DNA of 9,689 nt from Crocinitomicaceae bacterium (GTDB lineage: Bacteria > Bacteroidota > Bacteroidia > Flavobacteriales_D > Crocinitomicaceae), in contig JAURNA010000049.1 in the NCBI GenBank assembly GCA_030830385.1, positions 1-9,689 of the forward strand. Direction: 5' to 3'. The translations under genes and the position numbers were made by a program. A model generated the notes under the pieces. That model saw only the letters and a program-made list of their open reading frames with translations, ran no database searches and was not told the DNA's origin. Position 1 is the stretch's first letter. Each line of letters starts with the position of its first letter. This document shows positions 1-7,531 of this stretch, piece by piece.

Positions 1-144
1 ATCATCTGCGATTTTTTGCACATGGATGTTTTCGTAGGATTCTGCCGGCTCCATTTTCCGGAGTTCCTTCATATTGATTTGCTGCGCTGTACCGTACAGA
101 TTCAATACAAACCCAAATCCAAGAAAGAGAATGAGCTGTCTCAT
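1..144 (-). CDS. N-terminal fragment of a secreted protein, probably cupin-like
   Basis: The minus-strand reading frame starts with ATG at 142-144 and runs open to the left edge, giving 48 residues; the rest lies outside the window. The first ~22 residues form a signal peptide: MRQ, a hydrophobic core (LILFLGFGFVLNLYG), then TAQQ, a plausible cleavage site. The mature part contains the string ESYENIHVQKI. From memory, small exported cupin-domain proteins of Bacteroidota often carry a 'YENIHVKKL' motif just before the cupin barrel, and that is the basis for the call. The barrel and its metal-binding histidines are not visible, so the function is an inference. The start lies 52 bases downstream of the preceding minus-strand gene with no terminator visible between them, so the two may be co-transcribed. 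Confidence 0.6.
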   Translation of the reverse strand, partial: MRQLILFLGFGFVLNLYGTAQQINMKELRKMEPAESYENIHVQKIADD

Positions 145-196
145 GGTAAAACGGTTATCTGCGTGCTCATAGCGTGTCCGTTTTGATCGACTCTTA

Positions 197-505
197 TCAT
201 GTAATTCGCAGGTTGGTTTTACTTCGGAAGAATGACATTTCACTGACTGCTCCTTCCGGGAAGGGGGAAACGGAGGCATTCTGATCGTCAAAGGTTATTG
301 TCCATTGCGGATCGATGTTGTGGAACCAGGTTTCCCATCGAAGTGTGGTATCGGTGCCAACGTCGTTGAAGATTTCCATGTACCAATGTGCTGGACTCTG
401 ATGGGTCGTTTTCTCCAAAGTCACTTCGAAAATGTCGAAATGAAGTGCCTGCGCATGAACCAAATGAAAGATTAGCGCAAATACCGTGATGCCCATCCAC
501 CCCAT
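197..505 (-). CDS. Small secreted protein resembling a truncated T9SS cargo N-terminal domain
   Basis: This is a 102-residue protein if it starts at ATG 503-505, or 99 residues from ATG 494-496. I prefer these starts because the hydrophobic segment that follows (GITVFALIFHLVHA, then QA) makes a good signal peptide. The longest possible start (608-610) would overlap the end of gcvP and add a poor leader. The mature part contains NDVGTDTTLRWETWFHNI, then PQWTITFDDQN. This resembles the N-terminal beta-sandwich seen in many T9SS-exported proteins, where a 'LRWxR...P..W...CD.N.C' pattern is common; here the usual cysteines are absent. The protein stops soon after that motif, with no C-terminal sorting domain. 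The other two frames showed no obvious continuation, so truncation or a genuinely short protein are both possible. It begins 68 bases after gcvP. Its role is unknown. Confidence 0.55.
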   Translation of the reverse strand: MGWMGITVFALIFHLVHAQALHFDIFEVTLEKTTHQSPAHWYMEIFNDVGTDTTLRWETWFHNIDPQWTITFDDQNASVSPFPEGAVSEMSFFRSKTNLRIT

Positions 506-573
506 ATAGCCAAAAGTAAGCGATAATGTCCAAAGTACACCGGCAATTATGCACCGAGGCTTGGAGCCCCAAC

Positions 574-3429
574 TTAGGCCTCCGCCATGTAGCTTTCTAC
601 ACTCGGGCACGTGCAGATAAGGTTTCGATCCCCGAATGCATTGTCAACACGACGTACGGTAACCCAATATTTCCACTCTTTCAGGTAACCAACCGGATAG
701 GCTGCTTCCTTAGGACTGTATGGCTTGTCCCAATTCCTGTTGATGATGCAGTCTGCGGTGTGCGGTGCATTCTTCAACAGGTTGTTTTCTTTGTCAGCGT
801 GACCGTTTTCAATCTCAGCGATTTCCTTTCGGATGGAAATCATGGCTTCGATGAATCGATCGAGTTCCTCTTTATCCTCACTTTCGGTAGGCTCAATCAT
901 AAGGGTTCCTGCAACGGGAAATGATACCGTTGGAGCGTGGAAACCGTAATCAATCAGGCGTTTCGCGATGTCGGCAACTTCCACGTCGGCTGTTCGCTTG
1001 AAGTTTCGACAGTCAACGATCATCTCATGTGCAACCGTATCGTTTTTTCCTTTGTACAGAATGTCATAATGATCTTTTAACGATGCTGCGATATAGTTTG
1101 CGTTGAGAATAGCCATTTCCGTGGATGCCTTCAATCCTTCCGCACCCAGCATTTTGATGTATCCGTAGGAGATGAGAAGGATTAGAGCACTTCCGTAAGG
1201 GGCGGATGATACGGCTTTGATCGCGTTGCTTCCACCCGCTTCCATCAGGGGAGATCCGGGTAAGAACGGAGCAAGGTGAGCCGCTACTCCGATGGGTCCC
1301 ATTCCGGGACCTCCACCACCATGAGGAATGGCAAATGTCTTGTGCAGGTTTAAATGACAGACATCGGCTCCGATGTTTCCGGGATTTGTAAGTCCCACCT
1401 GAGCATTCATATTGGCTCCATCCATGTATACCTGTCCGCCAAATTCATGAATAATCGAAGTGATTTCGCGAATTCCCTCCTCGTAAACACCGTGGGTAGA
1501 TGGATACGTTACCATCAATCCGCCCAGGCTATCTTTTAATTCTTCTGCTTTCTCACGCAGTTGTTCAAGATCAATGTTTCCGATTTCATCACATCCGGTA
1601 ACTACCACGTCAAAGCCCGCCATAACGGCAGAAGCAGGATTGGTTCCGTGTGCAGATGAAGGAATGATCATTTTGTTTCTTCCAAAATCACCCCGTGATT
1701 CGTGATACGCCTTGATGACCATCAGTCCGGTGTATTCACCTTGTGCTCCTGAATTCGGTTGTAGAGACATTGCAGCGAATCCGGTACACTCACACAAGTC
1801 TTTTTCCAATTCGCGGAACATTTCATAGTATCCTTTCGCTTGCTCAACGGGTGCAAATGGATGCATGTTGGCAAAATTGGGATGCGTAATCGGAATGAGT
1901 TCTGATGCTGCATTGAGCTTCATGGTACAGGAGCCCAGTGGAATCATGCTGTGAACGAGAGAAAGGTCTTTGTTTTCCAATCGTTTCAGATAGCGCATCA
2001 TTTTTGATTCGGAATGGAAGCTGTGGAAGGTTTCGTGCGTTAGAATATCGTCCGTTCGCAGCAATTGCTGATCAAGGGTTACTCCCCTGTCACCCGCAAC
2101 GTTTGCCGATGAACCGGTAACTTTAGCGAAGATGGAAAGAATCGTTGTTACGTCTTCTTCTGTATGCGGTTCACCAAAGCTGATGGTCAATTCACGTTCA
2201 CCCACATAGTTGAAATTCAATCCATGGCTCTCAGCGATTGATTTTACCCTTGCTGAGTCAATGTTTCGTACCCAAATTGTATCGAAAAAGGAATCGGAGC
2301 CTGTTTCAATGCCCATTTCGCGTAGTCCTTCCGCTGCTCGGGAAGCCAACTTGTGCACGCCAGTTGCGATGTCTTTCAGCCCTTCAGGTCCGTGATAAAC
2401 AGCGTACATACTCGCCATGACTGCGAGAAGGGCCTGTGCTGTACAGATGTTGGATGTTGCCCGATCTCTTTTGATATGCTGTTCGCGTGTCTGCAATGCC
2501 ATGCGTAGCGCCGGGTTTCCGTCTTCATCTTTCGAAACACCGATGATCCGGCCGGGCATCAGTCGCTTATAACTTTCTTTCGCTGCGAAAAATGCTGCGT
2601 GAGGACCTCCGTATCCCATTGGAACACCAAATCGTTGTGATGAACCAAAAACAACATCGGCTCCGAGTGACCCCGGAGAAGTAAGCAATACGAGCGCAAG
2701 AATATCAGCTGCGACAGCTACACGAACTCCGCTTTCGTTCATTTTCTCAATAAAACTTCCGATTTCATTGACAACTCCGTATTTGTCCGGATACTGAATC
2801 ATGGCTCCAAAGAAAGAAGCATCTGGTTCGAACGAATCGGGATTTCCAACAACGAGGTCTATTCCGAGGTTTTCGGCACGACCGGTAACCACCTCAATTG
2901 TTTGTGCGAATACGCGTTCTGAAATGAAGAATTTATTCACGCCTTCTTTTGCCTGCGCCCGGGAACGTCCGTTGAAGAACATAATCATGGCTTCGGCAGC
3001 TGCCGTACCTTCGTCAAGGAGAGATGCATTGGCGATCTCCATTCCGGTCAAATCGAGCACCATTGTCTGGAAGTTCAATAACGCTTCGAGGCGTCCCTGA
3101 GAAATTTCTGCCTGATAAGGTGTGTAGGCCGTATACCAACCCGGATTTTCAAGTACATTTCGCATGATCACGGAAGGCACGATTGTTTCGTTGTACCCCA
3201 TTCCAATAAATGACGTATACAATGTGTTTTTCTGTGCAAGTTCATTTACGTGCGTGAGGTACTCCTGTTCCGACATAGCGCCTGAAATAGCCAGGTTACG
3301 ATCCAGGCGAATGTGTGCTGGAATGGTCTTTTCTACCAGCTCATCAACGGTAGAAACTCCCACGGTAGCCAACATCTCATTTTTTTCCTTCGAATCTGGC
3401 CCAATGTGTCGTCGCGAAAAGTTGTTCAT
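574..3429 (-). CDS. gcvP: Glycine dehydrogenase (decarboxylating), P-protein of the glycine cleavage system
   Basis: This 951-residue PLP enzyme decarboxylates glycine and passes the aminomethyl group to the lipoyl arm of H-protein; it acts in the cytoplasm with GcvH, GcvT and lipoamide dehydrogenase. Length matches the fused, single-chain P-protein (~950-960 residues) rather than the split gcvPA/gcvPB form. The N-terminal half (about 1-440) has MGYGGPHAAFFA near 271. The C-terminal half contains IPLGSCTMKLNA (496-507), SLQPNSGAQGEYTGL (555-569), SSAHGTNPAS (591-600) and VYMDGANMNAQ (667-677). The PLP lysine is K697 in LNLHKTFAIPHGGGGPG, followed by the glycine-rich loop. The conserved C-terminal stretch with FGDRNLICTCP is present, so the gene looks intact. 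The start ATG lies about 20 bases after a good Bacteroidota-type promoter. No gcvT or gcvH is adjacent, so the complex is probably encoded at dispersed loci. Confidence 0.97.
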   Translation of the reverse strand: MNNFSRRHIGPDSKEKNEMLATVGVSTVDELVEKTIPAHIRLDRNLAISGAMSEQEYLTHVNELAQKNTLYTSFIGMGYNETIVPSVIMRNVLENPGWYTAYTPYQAEISQGRLEALLNFQTMVLDLTGMEIANASLLDEGTAAAEAMIMFFNGRSRAQAKEGVNKFFISERVFAQTIEVVTGRAENLGIDLVVGNPDSFEPDASFFGAMIQYPDKYGVVNEIGSFIEKMNESGVRVAVAADILALVLLTSPGSLGADVVFGSSQRFGVPMGYGGPHAAFFAAKESYKRLMPGRIIGVSKDEDGNPALRMALQTREQHIKRDRATSNICTAQALLAVMASMYAVYHGPEGLKDIATGVHKLASRAAEGLREMGIETGSDSFFDTIWVRNIDSARVKSIAESHGLNFNYVGERELTISFGEPHTEEDVTTILSIFAKVTGSSANVAGDRGVTLDQQLLRTDDILTHETFHSFHSESKMMRYLKRLENKDLSLVHSMIPLGSCTMKLNAASELIPITHPNFANMHPFAPVEQAKGYYEMFRELEKDLCECTGFAAMSLQPNSGAQGEYTGLMVIKAYHESRGDFGRNKMIIPSSAHGTNPASAVMAGFDVVVTGCDEIGNIDLEQLREKAEELKDSLGGLMVTYPSTHGVYEEGIREITSIIHEFGGQVYMDGANMNAQVGLTNPGNIGADVCHLNLHKTFAIPHGGGGPGMGPIGVAAHLAPFLPGSPLMEAGGSNAIKAVSSAPYGSALILLISYGYIKMLGAEGLKASTEMAILNANYIAASLKDHYDILYKGKNDTVAHEMIVDCRNFKRTADVEVADIAKRLIDYGFHAPTVSFPVAGTLMIEPTESEDKEELDRFIEAMISIRKEIAEIENGHADKENNLLKNAPHTADCIINRNWDKPYSPKEAAYPVGYLKEWKYWVTVRRVDNAFGDRNLICTCPSVESYMAEA

Positions 3430-3818
3430 CTTGTCTTAAAAATTGATAGTGCAAATATACGCAACTTCCAATTTTCAATAACAATTTTCGAACTCGCTTT
3501 CCATGGTTTTATTACCTGTATTTGCAGGGCAAATGGATGCAGGTTTTGCAAGGCTGTGCAAATCTTAACACAAGAGAGGTGAAAAGTTAAGGAAGCTTCC
3601 TTCGTTTCTTTGGTTGAAACCACCAGCCTGATGCATTAGTAAGAAGAAATGAAGTTGATTTTTCAACGGTCAAAGCCATAGCGTGGCTGCAAAGGGGGGA
3701 ACAATTGTTGTGTGCATATTTGCTTCGAGTGCTTACGTTTCAGACTGAATGGCGAGAAATGATCGTTGGTCCGGATGCATCGAAGAGCTTCGTTTTCAGG
3801 TATTAACGGACAGAATAA
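3430..3818. other. Intergenic region without a recognisable gene
   Basis: These 389 bases separate the 3' end of the PorP/SprF gene from the start of gcvP, both on the minus strand. The gcvP promoter occupies the left end. Reading frames here are short and unlike known proteins. Small inverted repeats are present: ATTTGC/GCAAAT around a 3-base loop at 3520-3534, and GTTGA/TCAAC around a 4-base loop at 3654-3667. Neither is followed by a convincing U-tract, so no clear terminator for the PorP/SprF operon was identified. A run of six G (3696-3701) lies in the middle of the region. Confidence 0.5.
3452..3484 (-). promoter_or_regulatory. Putative Bacteroidota-type promoter of gcvP
   Basis: On the minus strand, TATATTTG (3452-3459) is a perfect match to the -7 consensus TAnnTTTG. 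A TTG at 3482-3484 lies 22 bases upstream, within the 17-23 base spacing reported for Flavobacterium; a second TTG at 3476-3478 gives a 16-base spacer. The -7 box lies 22 bases before the gcvP ATG, which implies a very short 5' leader and leaves no room for a riboswitch. This is a sequence match only. Confidence 0.6.
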
Positions 3819-4814
3819 TTATTGCTTCTTGCGTCGTTTGTACCAGGGTCGGTGTTTGTACCCTTTGTTGAAATCTCGCTTGAATTTTCGGTTTCCGTTG
3901 TTGATGTATTTGCGCTTGGAGAATTCTTCGCGTGAATTGTGGTAAGGCAGGCCAAGTCCCACGTAGAGTTCGTTGGACATACCTCTTACGTCCGAAAGCC
4001 CCGTTACATTGTAGTTAAATGCATAGCCTGCACGGACCAATTCAGTAATGAGCGCGTCAAATCCTGCGATGATGGAATTTTCAGATCGATACCCCAGAAC
4101 CAAACTCCAACGCCCGTTAAAGGTGTTGCGGAGCAAAAGATCTCCTTGAATGGGAGCGTTTGGCGTGGTTTTAACCTGAATCATCGGGGTGAGGCGATAC
4201 CGCTCGGACATGTTCAGATAAAAACCTGTGGAAAGGTAATAATGCCATTTTCTGGGGGTGAATACACTACCCGCCGGGGTCATGGTGTTTTGAAACAACT
4301 GAGGAATGCTCGTTCCGATGTAAAATTTTCGTGCGTGATAGTGCATGCCGAATCCTGCATTGAACATATATCTCGACAGGCGGGAAGAAAACGTCGGATC
4401 ATTGGGATCTGTGGTTTGTGTAATTCCCAGATCCTGAACACGCTGATCAAGTCCTGCACTTACACCAAAGATAAGCGCGTTGTTCTGATCGAAAAATAAG
4501 CGGTATGCATATTGACCCGACACTTGCGTGTTGTGGCTGACACCAATCAAATCGTAGGAAATATTCAAACCTGTCGCCATGTCGTGGTACAGTTCGTACT
4601 GTGCGTTGATCGCTCCATTTGTGGGAGCGCCTTCAAACCCAAACCACTGATTGCGGAATATCATATCTACCATGATCTCAGCATCAATTGCAATAGCCGC
4701 TGGATTCAAGACACCCTGGGAGAAATTGAATTGAGAATAGCGGGCTGTATTCTGAGCCTGAACTCCGATGGAGAAAACAGTCAATACGAAGGCTATGGAA
4801 ATTCCCTTTTTCAT
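3819..4814 (-). CDS. PorP/SprF-family type IX secretion system membrane protein
   Basis: This 331-residue protein has a signal peptide (MKKGISIAFVLTVFSIGVQA, then Q). It carries the family hallmarks near the N-terminus: ARYSQFNFSQGVLNPAA (24-40) and FRNQWFGFEGAP (53-64). Alternating aromatic/hydrophobic strands then run through about residue 291, as expected for an outer-membrane beta-barrel. Family members (PorP in Porphyromonas gingivalis, SprF in Flavobacterium johnsoniae) work with the T9SS and are often encoded beside a specific type B cargo; SprF is needed for SprB to reach the surface. Here the start codon overlaps the stop of the upstream cargo gene by 4 bases (ATGA), suggesting translational coupling and a dedicated partnership. 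Oddly, the last predicted strand (ELYVGLGLPY) is followed by a ~40-residue, strongly basic tail (292-331, ending YKRRKKQ). I give no symbol because several paralogues usually occur per genome. Confidence 0.9.
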   Translation of the reverse strand: MKKGISIAFVLTVFSIGVQAQNTARYSQFNFSQGVLNPAAIAIDAEIMVDMIFRNQWFGFEGAPTNGAINAQYELYHDMATGLNISYDLIGVSHNTQVSGQYAYRLFFDQNNALIFGVSAGLDQRVQDLGITQTTDPNDPTFSSRLSRYMFNAGFGMHYHARKFYIGTSIPQLFQNTMTPAGSVFTPRKWHYYLSTGFYLNMSERYRLTPMIQVKTTPNAPIQGDLLLRNTFNGRWSLVLGYRSENSIIAGFDALITELVRAGYAFNYNVTGLSDVRGMSNELYVGLGLPYHNSREEFSKRKYINNGNRKFKRDFNKGYKHRPWYKRRKKQ

Positions 4815-6031
4815 CGCTTCAGAGTAATGTATCCGGTGAGTATTATTTCGCCTGCTACTGCCTTGTAGAAGTACGTCCCTTCGGGCAACTGGCCGTTACC
4901 CAGACAAAGCGGTCCGCGACATGTGCCGTCCCAGTCGTTTTGATAATTGGAAGATTCAAAGACAACATCACCCCATCGGTTCCAGGCTGTAAACGCCAAT
5001 GGGTACTCACCGAGACCGGGGATCACGAATTGATCGTTGTAACCATCGTGATTTGGTGAGAATCCATTCGGAATGTTCAGATTTATTACGATAAAAAGTA
5101 CATTTTCCATCCAAATGCATCCGTCTTCGTTAACAGCAGTCATCGTTACCAACTGAGTCGAATCGCCATAGAAATAAAATCCCTGTCCGGTTGGATGGCT
5201 CACGGATTCTGCAGGATACCAACTGTAGGAGTCAAAACCGGAGGGTCCGATAACATACGGACGTTCTCCCGGACGAATAAAAATGGTATCGGGTAAATAA
5301 TCTTCTGCCTCAATACCGCTGGGGTCAATGGTATGCGACAAGGTCGTTGAGCAACCCCCGAAGTCAATCGCAACGGTATATACAGTTGGAGCATCCGGAT
5401 CAACAACAATGGTACTCGTTGTTTCACCTGTGGACCATTGATACGTTGAGCCTCCTGATGCCACTAGTGTGGTACTTCCCCCATTACAAATTCCGTTGTC
5501 GGTTACGTTTAAATCAAACAGTGCCGCTTCCATTTCCATAATGATTGAAAACTGAGTAACACATCCATTGTTGTCAACAACATCCACGGTGTACGTTCTG
5601 GCTTCAGAAATCTGAAGTGTACTTTCAGTATTTCCATTGCCCCAATCGTAAGCGACATATGCATCGGTAAGGCTTAACGTGGTTTCAGTGCCCGAACAAA
5701 ATGGGTTTCCCTCGGACGATTGAATGGCATCTGCGGGAGTCGGGTGAATGAGCACTTCGATGGAAGCCGATGAAAGGCAACCGTCGCCATCCACTGCATA
5801 AAGCGTATAGGTTCCTGAAAATGAAGGCGTTATTGTTTGTCCTGTTACTGTTTCAGGACCCGACCAGCCGTATGCATTAAATCCAGACGTACCCGAAATG
5901 GTAGTCGGATTGTTTTCGCACATTTCGATGTTCGATCCTTCCTGAATTTGAACGTTAACGGGGCACTGAGACCATGCCTGAAGGCATATCAATGTGACAA
6001 TAAGAAGTGAAAAAGTGTCTTTGATCAACAT
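4811..6031 (-). CDS. Secreted Ig-like-repeat protein with T9SS type B (gliding-motility, CHU_C) sorting domain
   Basis: This 406-residue protein has a signal peptide (MLIKDTFSLLIVTLICLQAWSQ). Four Ig/PKD-like repeats follow, at roughly 30-97, 105-165, 178-235 and 244-316. The first three open with a Cys and close with a Cys after a xxGC turn (DGDGC, NNGC, FGGC), and share a Y-x-W-(S/G) core strand (GWSGPE, DWGNGN, QWSTGE). The fourth keeps only the closing Cys. The C-terminal 318-406 is a textbook type B sorting domain: NIPNGFSPNHDGYNDQF, then WNRWGDVVFES, NDWDGT, LPEGTYFY and the terminal GYITLKR. T9SS exports such proteins across the outer membrane and anchors or releases them. No enzymatic or adhesin domain was recognised, so its role is probably structural or adhesive. 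It is the first gene of a two-gene operon with the PorP/SprF protein, behind its own promoter. Confidence 0.92.
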   Translation of the reverse strand: MLIKDTFSLLIVTLICLQAWSQCPVNVQIQEGSNIEMCENNPTTISGTSGFNAYGWSGPETVTGQTITPSFSGTYTLYAVDGDGCLSSASIEVLIHPTPADAIQSSEGNPFCSGTETTLSLTDAYVAYDWGNGNTESTLQISEARTYTVDVVDNNGCVTQFSIIMEMEAALFDLNVTDNGICNGGSTTLVASGGSTYQWSTGETTSTIVVDPDAPTVYTVAIDFGGCSTTLSHTIDPSGIEAEDYLPDTIFIRPGERPYVIGPSGFDSYSWYPAESVSHPTGQGFYFYGDSTQLVTMTAVNEDGCIWMENVLFIVINLNIPNGFSPNHDGYNDQFVIPGLGEYPLAFTAWNRWGDVVFESSNYQNDWDGTCRGPLCLGNGQLPEGTYFYKAVAGEIILTGYITLKR

Positions 6032-6041
6032 AAGTCACCTG

Positions 6042-6072
6042 CAAAAATACAATATTGATCAGATCGGAGCAA
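6042..6072 (-). promoter_or_regulatory. Putative Bacteroidota-type promoter of the T9SS cargo / PorP-SprF operon
   Basis: On the minus strand TATTTTTG (6042-6049) matches the -7 consensus TAnnTTTG, with a TTG at 6070-6072 and a 20-base spacer. The box lies 10 bases before the ATG of the cargo gene at 6031, implying an almost leaderless transcript. It sits in the 79-base gap after pyruvate kinase, where no intrinsic terminator is visible, so read-through from pyk is also possible. Confidence 0.5.
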
Positions 6073-6110
6073 TGCCTTTTTCAAGGTTTTCATTCACAAT
6101 GGCTACTTCA

Positions 6111-7526
6111 CTACTCAACATGACTCAATTTGAGCATGTTGGATTGACCGTGAGCCTCAATTGGCATAGATGCGATGTTGATAACCAAATCACCTTCTTT
6201 CAGGACGCCTTCTTTTTTCAGGAGGTACTTGATGTCCGCGATGGTATGATCCGTACTGACGGTTTTGTCGTAGTAGAATCCGCGTACGCCCCAGATGAGG
6301 TTCAATTGAGTCAGTATCTGACGGTTGCTCGTGAATACAAAAATCTGCGCATTTGGTCGCTGTGATGCAATTTTATAGGCTGTATACCCCGAGAAAGACA
6401 TGGTCAGGATTGCCCTGGCCTCTACACGTCTTGAAAGTCGGACAGCAGTGAAACAGATGCTATCAGTGATGAATCGTGATTGATTTTTCTCCGGGATTTC
6501 CTCTTTGTTGTAAAGTTCGTCGTGCGTCTCCATTTCCTTCACAATGTTTGACATGGTTCGAATAACTTCAACGGGATATTTCCCGACGGATGTTTCTCCG
6601 GAGAGCATTACTGCGTCGGCACCATCCAATACGGCATTGGCCACATCGTTTACCTCGGCGCGGGTTGGTGATGGATTCGTAATCATGCTTTCCATCATTT
6701 GCGTTGCTACAATTACCGGTTTCGCATGTGTGCGACACTGACGGATGAGCATCTTTTGAATCAACGGAACATTTTGATAGGGTATTTCAACTCCGAGGTC
6801 CCCACGTGCGACCATTACTGCATCGCATTCCTGAATGATGGAGTCGATGTCTTCTAATGCTTCCGGTTTCTCAATTTTCGCAATCACTTTCGCTTTTTTC
6901 TGTCGGGCAGAAATGATGTGACGTAATTCGATGATGTCTCGTGCCGATCGCACAAAGGAGAGACCTATCCAATCTACGTTATGATTAAGTGCGAAGTCCA
7001 AATCAGCCAGGTCCTTCTCCGTAAGCGAAGGCATAGAAATAACTGTGTTCGGAAGGTTTACACCCTTTTTGGAAGAAAGTGTACCACCGTATACAACCTT
7101 CGCCTTAATGTGTATTCCGTCCGATGAAATCGCTTCGAGTTGCAGTTTGCCGTCATCGACAAGAATCAATTCTCCCGGTTTGATATCTTTCGCCAGGTCC
7201 GTGTAATTGATGGAAAAGCGTTCTGCAGTTCCCATTCCCGCTTCCGTATCAATGATCACGGTACTTCCCGCTGCAAGCTCAACACCATTGTTTTCCATTT
7301 CACCCGTTCGGATTTTGGGCCCTTGCAAGTCTGCGAGTACGGCAACGTTCATTCCCATTTCGTCGTTCAATTCGCGAACGGTATGGATCACCTTTAAGTG
7401 ATCTTCATGGTTTCCATGTGAAAAGTTCAGACGGCATACATTAACACCATCGTTGATCATTTGTCTGAGCGTTTCCTTCTCTACGGAAGCTGGGCCCATC
7501 GTTGCTATTATCTTCGTTTTTTTCAT
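6111..7526 (-). CDS. pyk: Pyruvate kinase
   Basis: This 471-residue enzyme catalyses the last step of glycolysis, phosphoenolpyruvate + ADP to pyruvate + ATP, in the cytoplasm. The length is typical of a bacterial enzyme without an extra C-terminal phosphotransfer domain. The TIM barrel has ATMGPAS (8-14), R32 in CRLNFSHG, and DLQGPKIRTG (66-75) leading into the B domain (about 75-165). Catalytic K217 and metal ligand E219 are in AKIEKPEA, and D243 is in VARGDLGVEIP. PTRAEVNDVANAVLDGADAVMLSGET (288-312) follows; the C-terminal domain is about 350-471. K71 replaces the Glu found in K+-dependent enzymes and L67 replaces the Thr, the combination associated with K+-independent activity. The gene starts 5 bases after the stop of the IPExxxVDY gene, so the two form an operon. 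AGAGAGA just before the ATG may act as a weak ribosome binding site. Confidence 0.97.
   Translation of the reverse strand: MKKTKIIATMGPASVEKETLRQMINDGVNVCRLNFSHGNHEDHLKVIHTVRELNDEMGMNVAVLADLQGPKIRTGEMENNGVELAAGSTVIIDTEAGMGTAERFSINYTDLAKDIKPGELILVDDGKLQLEAISSDGIHIKAKVVYGGTLSSKKGVNLPNTVISMPSLTEKDLADLDFALNHNVDWIGLSFVRSARDIIELRHIISARQKKAKVIAKIEKPEALEDIDSIIQECDAVMVARGDLGVEIPYQNVPLIQKMLIRQCRTHAKPVIVATQMMESMITNPSPTRAEVNDVANAVLDGADAVMLSGETSVGKYPVEVIRTMSNIVKEMETHDELYNKEEIPEKNQSRFITDSICFTAVRLSRRVEARAILTMSFSGYTAYKIASQRPNAQIFVFTSNRQILTQLNLIWGVRGFYYDKTVSTDHTIADIKYLLKKEGVLKEGDLVINIASMPIEAHGQSNMLKLSHVE
6116..6141 (-). repeat. Inverted repeat at the 3' end of the pyruvate kinase coding sequence
   Basis: CAACATG (6116-6122) and CATGTTG (6135-6141) are perfect complements. 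Inside them CTCA (6124-6127) pairs with TGAG (6131-6134), leaving one bulged A and a 3-base loop. The hairpin covers the last codons of pyk, ending two bases before the stop codon. It is not followed by a U-tract on either strand, so it does not look like a standard intrinsic terminator. It could stabilise the 3' end of the transcript or be a by-product of the codons; no function is shown. Confidence 0.5.
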
Positions 7527-7531
7527 TCTCT

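Noticed and set aside
530..585. GAGGC/GCCTC pairing around the gcvP stop codon as a terminator
   Set aside because: The loop is long and no U-tract follows on the minus strand.
506..610. Longer N-terminus for the small secreted protein, starting at 608-610
   Set aside because: It would overlap the 3' end of gcvP and place a non-hydrophobic, Gly/Arg-rich leader before an otherwise good signal peptide.
3430..3600. Possible glycine riboswitch controlling gcvP
   Set aside because: The promoter-like element lies about 22 bases before the ATG, leaving no room for an aptamer, and no glycine-aptamer-like motif was seen upstream.
3426..3623. A 65-codon minus-strand open frame upstream of gcvP
   Set aside because: It covers the gcvP promoter, overlaps the gcvP start codon and has no recognisable features.
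3939..4499. A 186-codon plus-strand open frame
   Set aside because: It lies antisense within the well-supported PorP/SprF gene, and its translation looks like no known protein.
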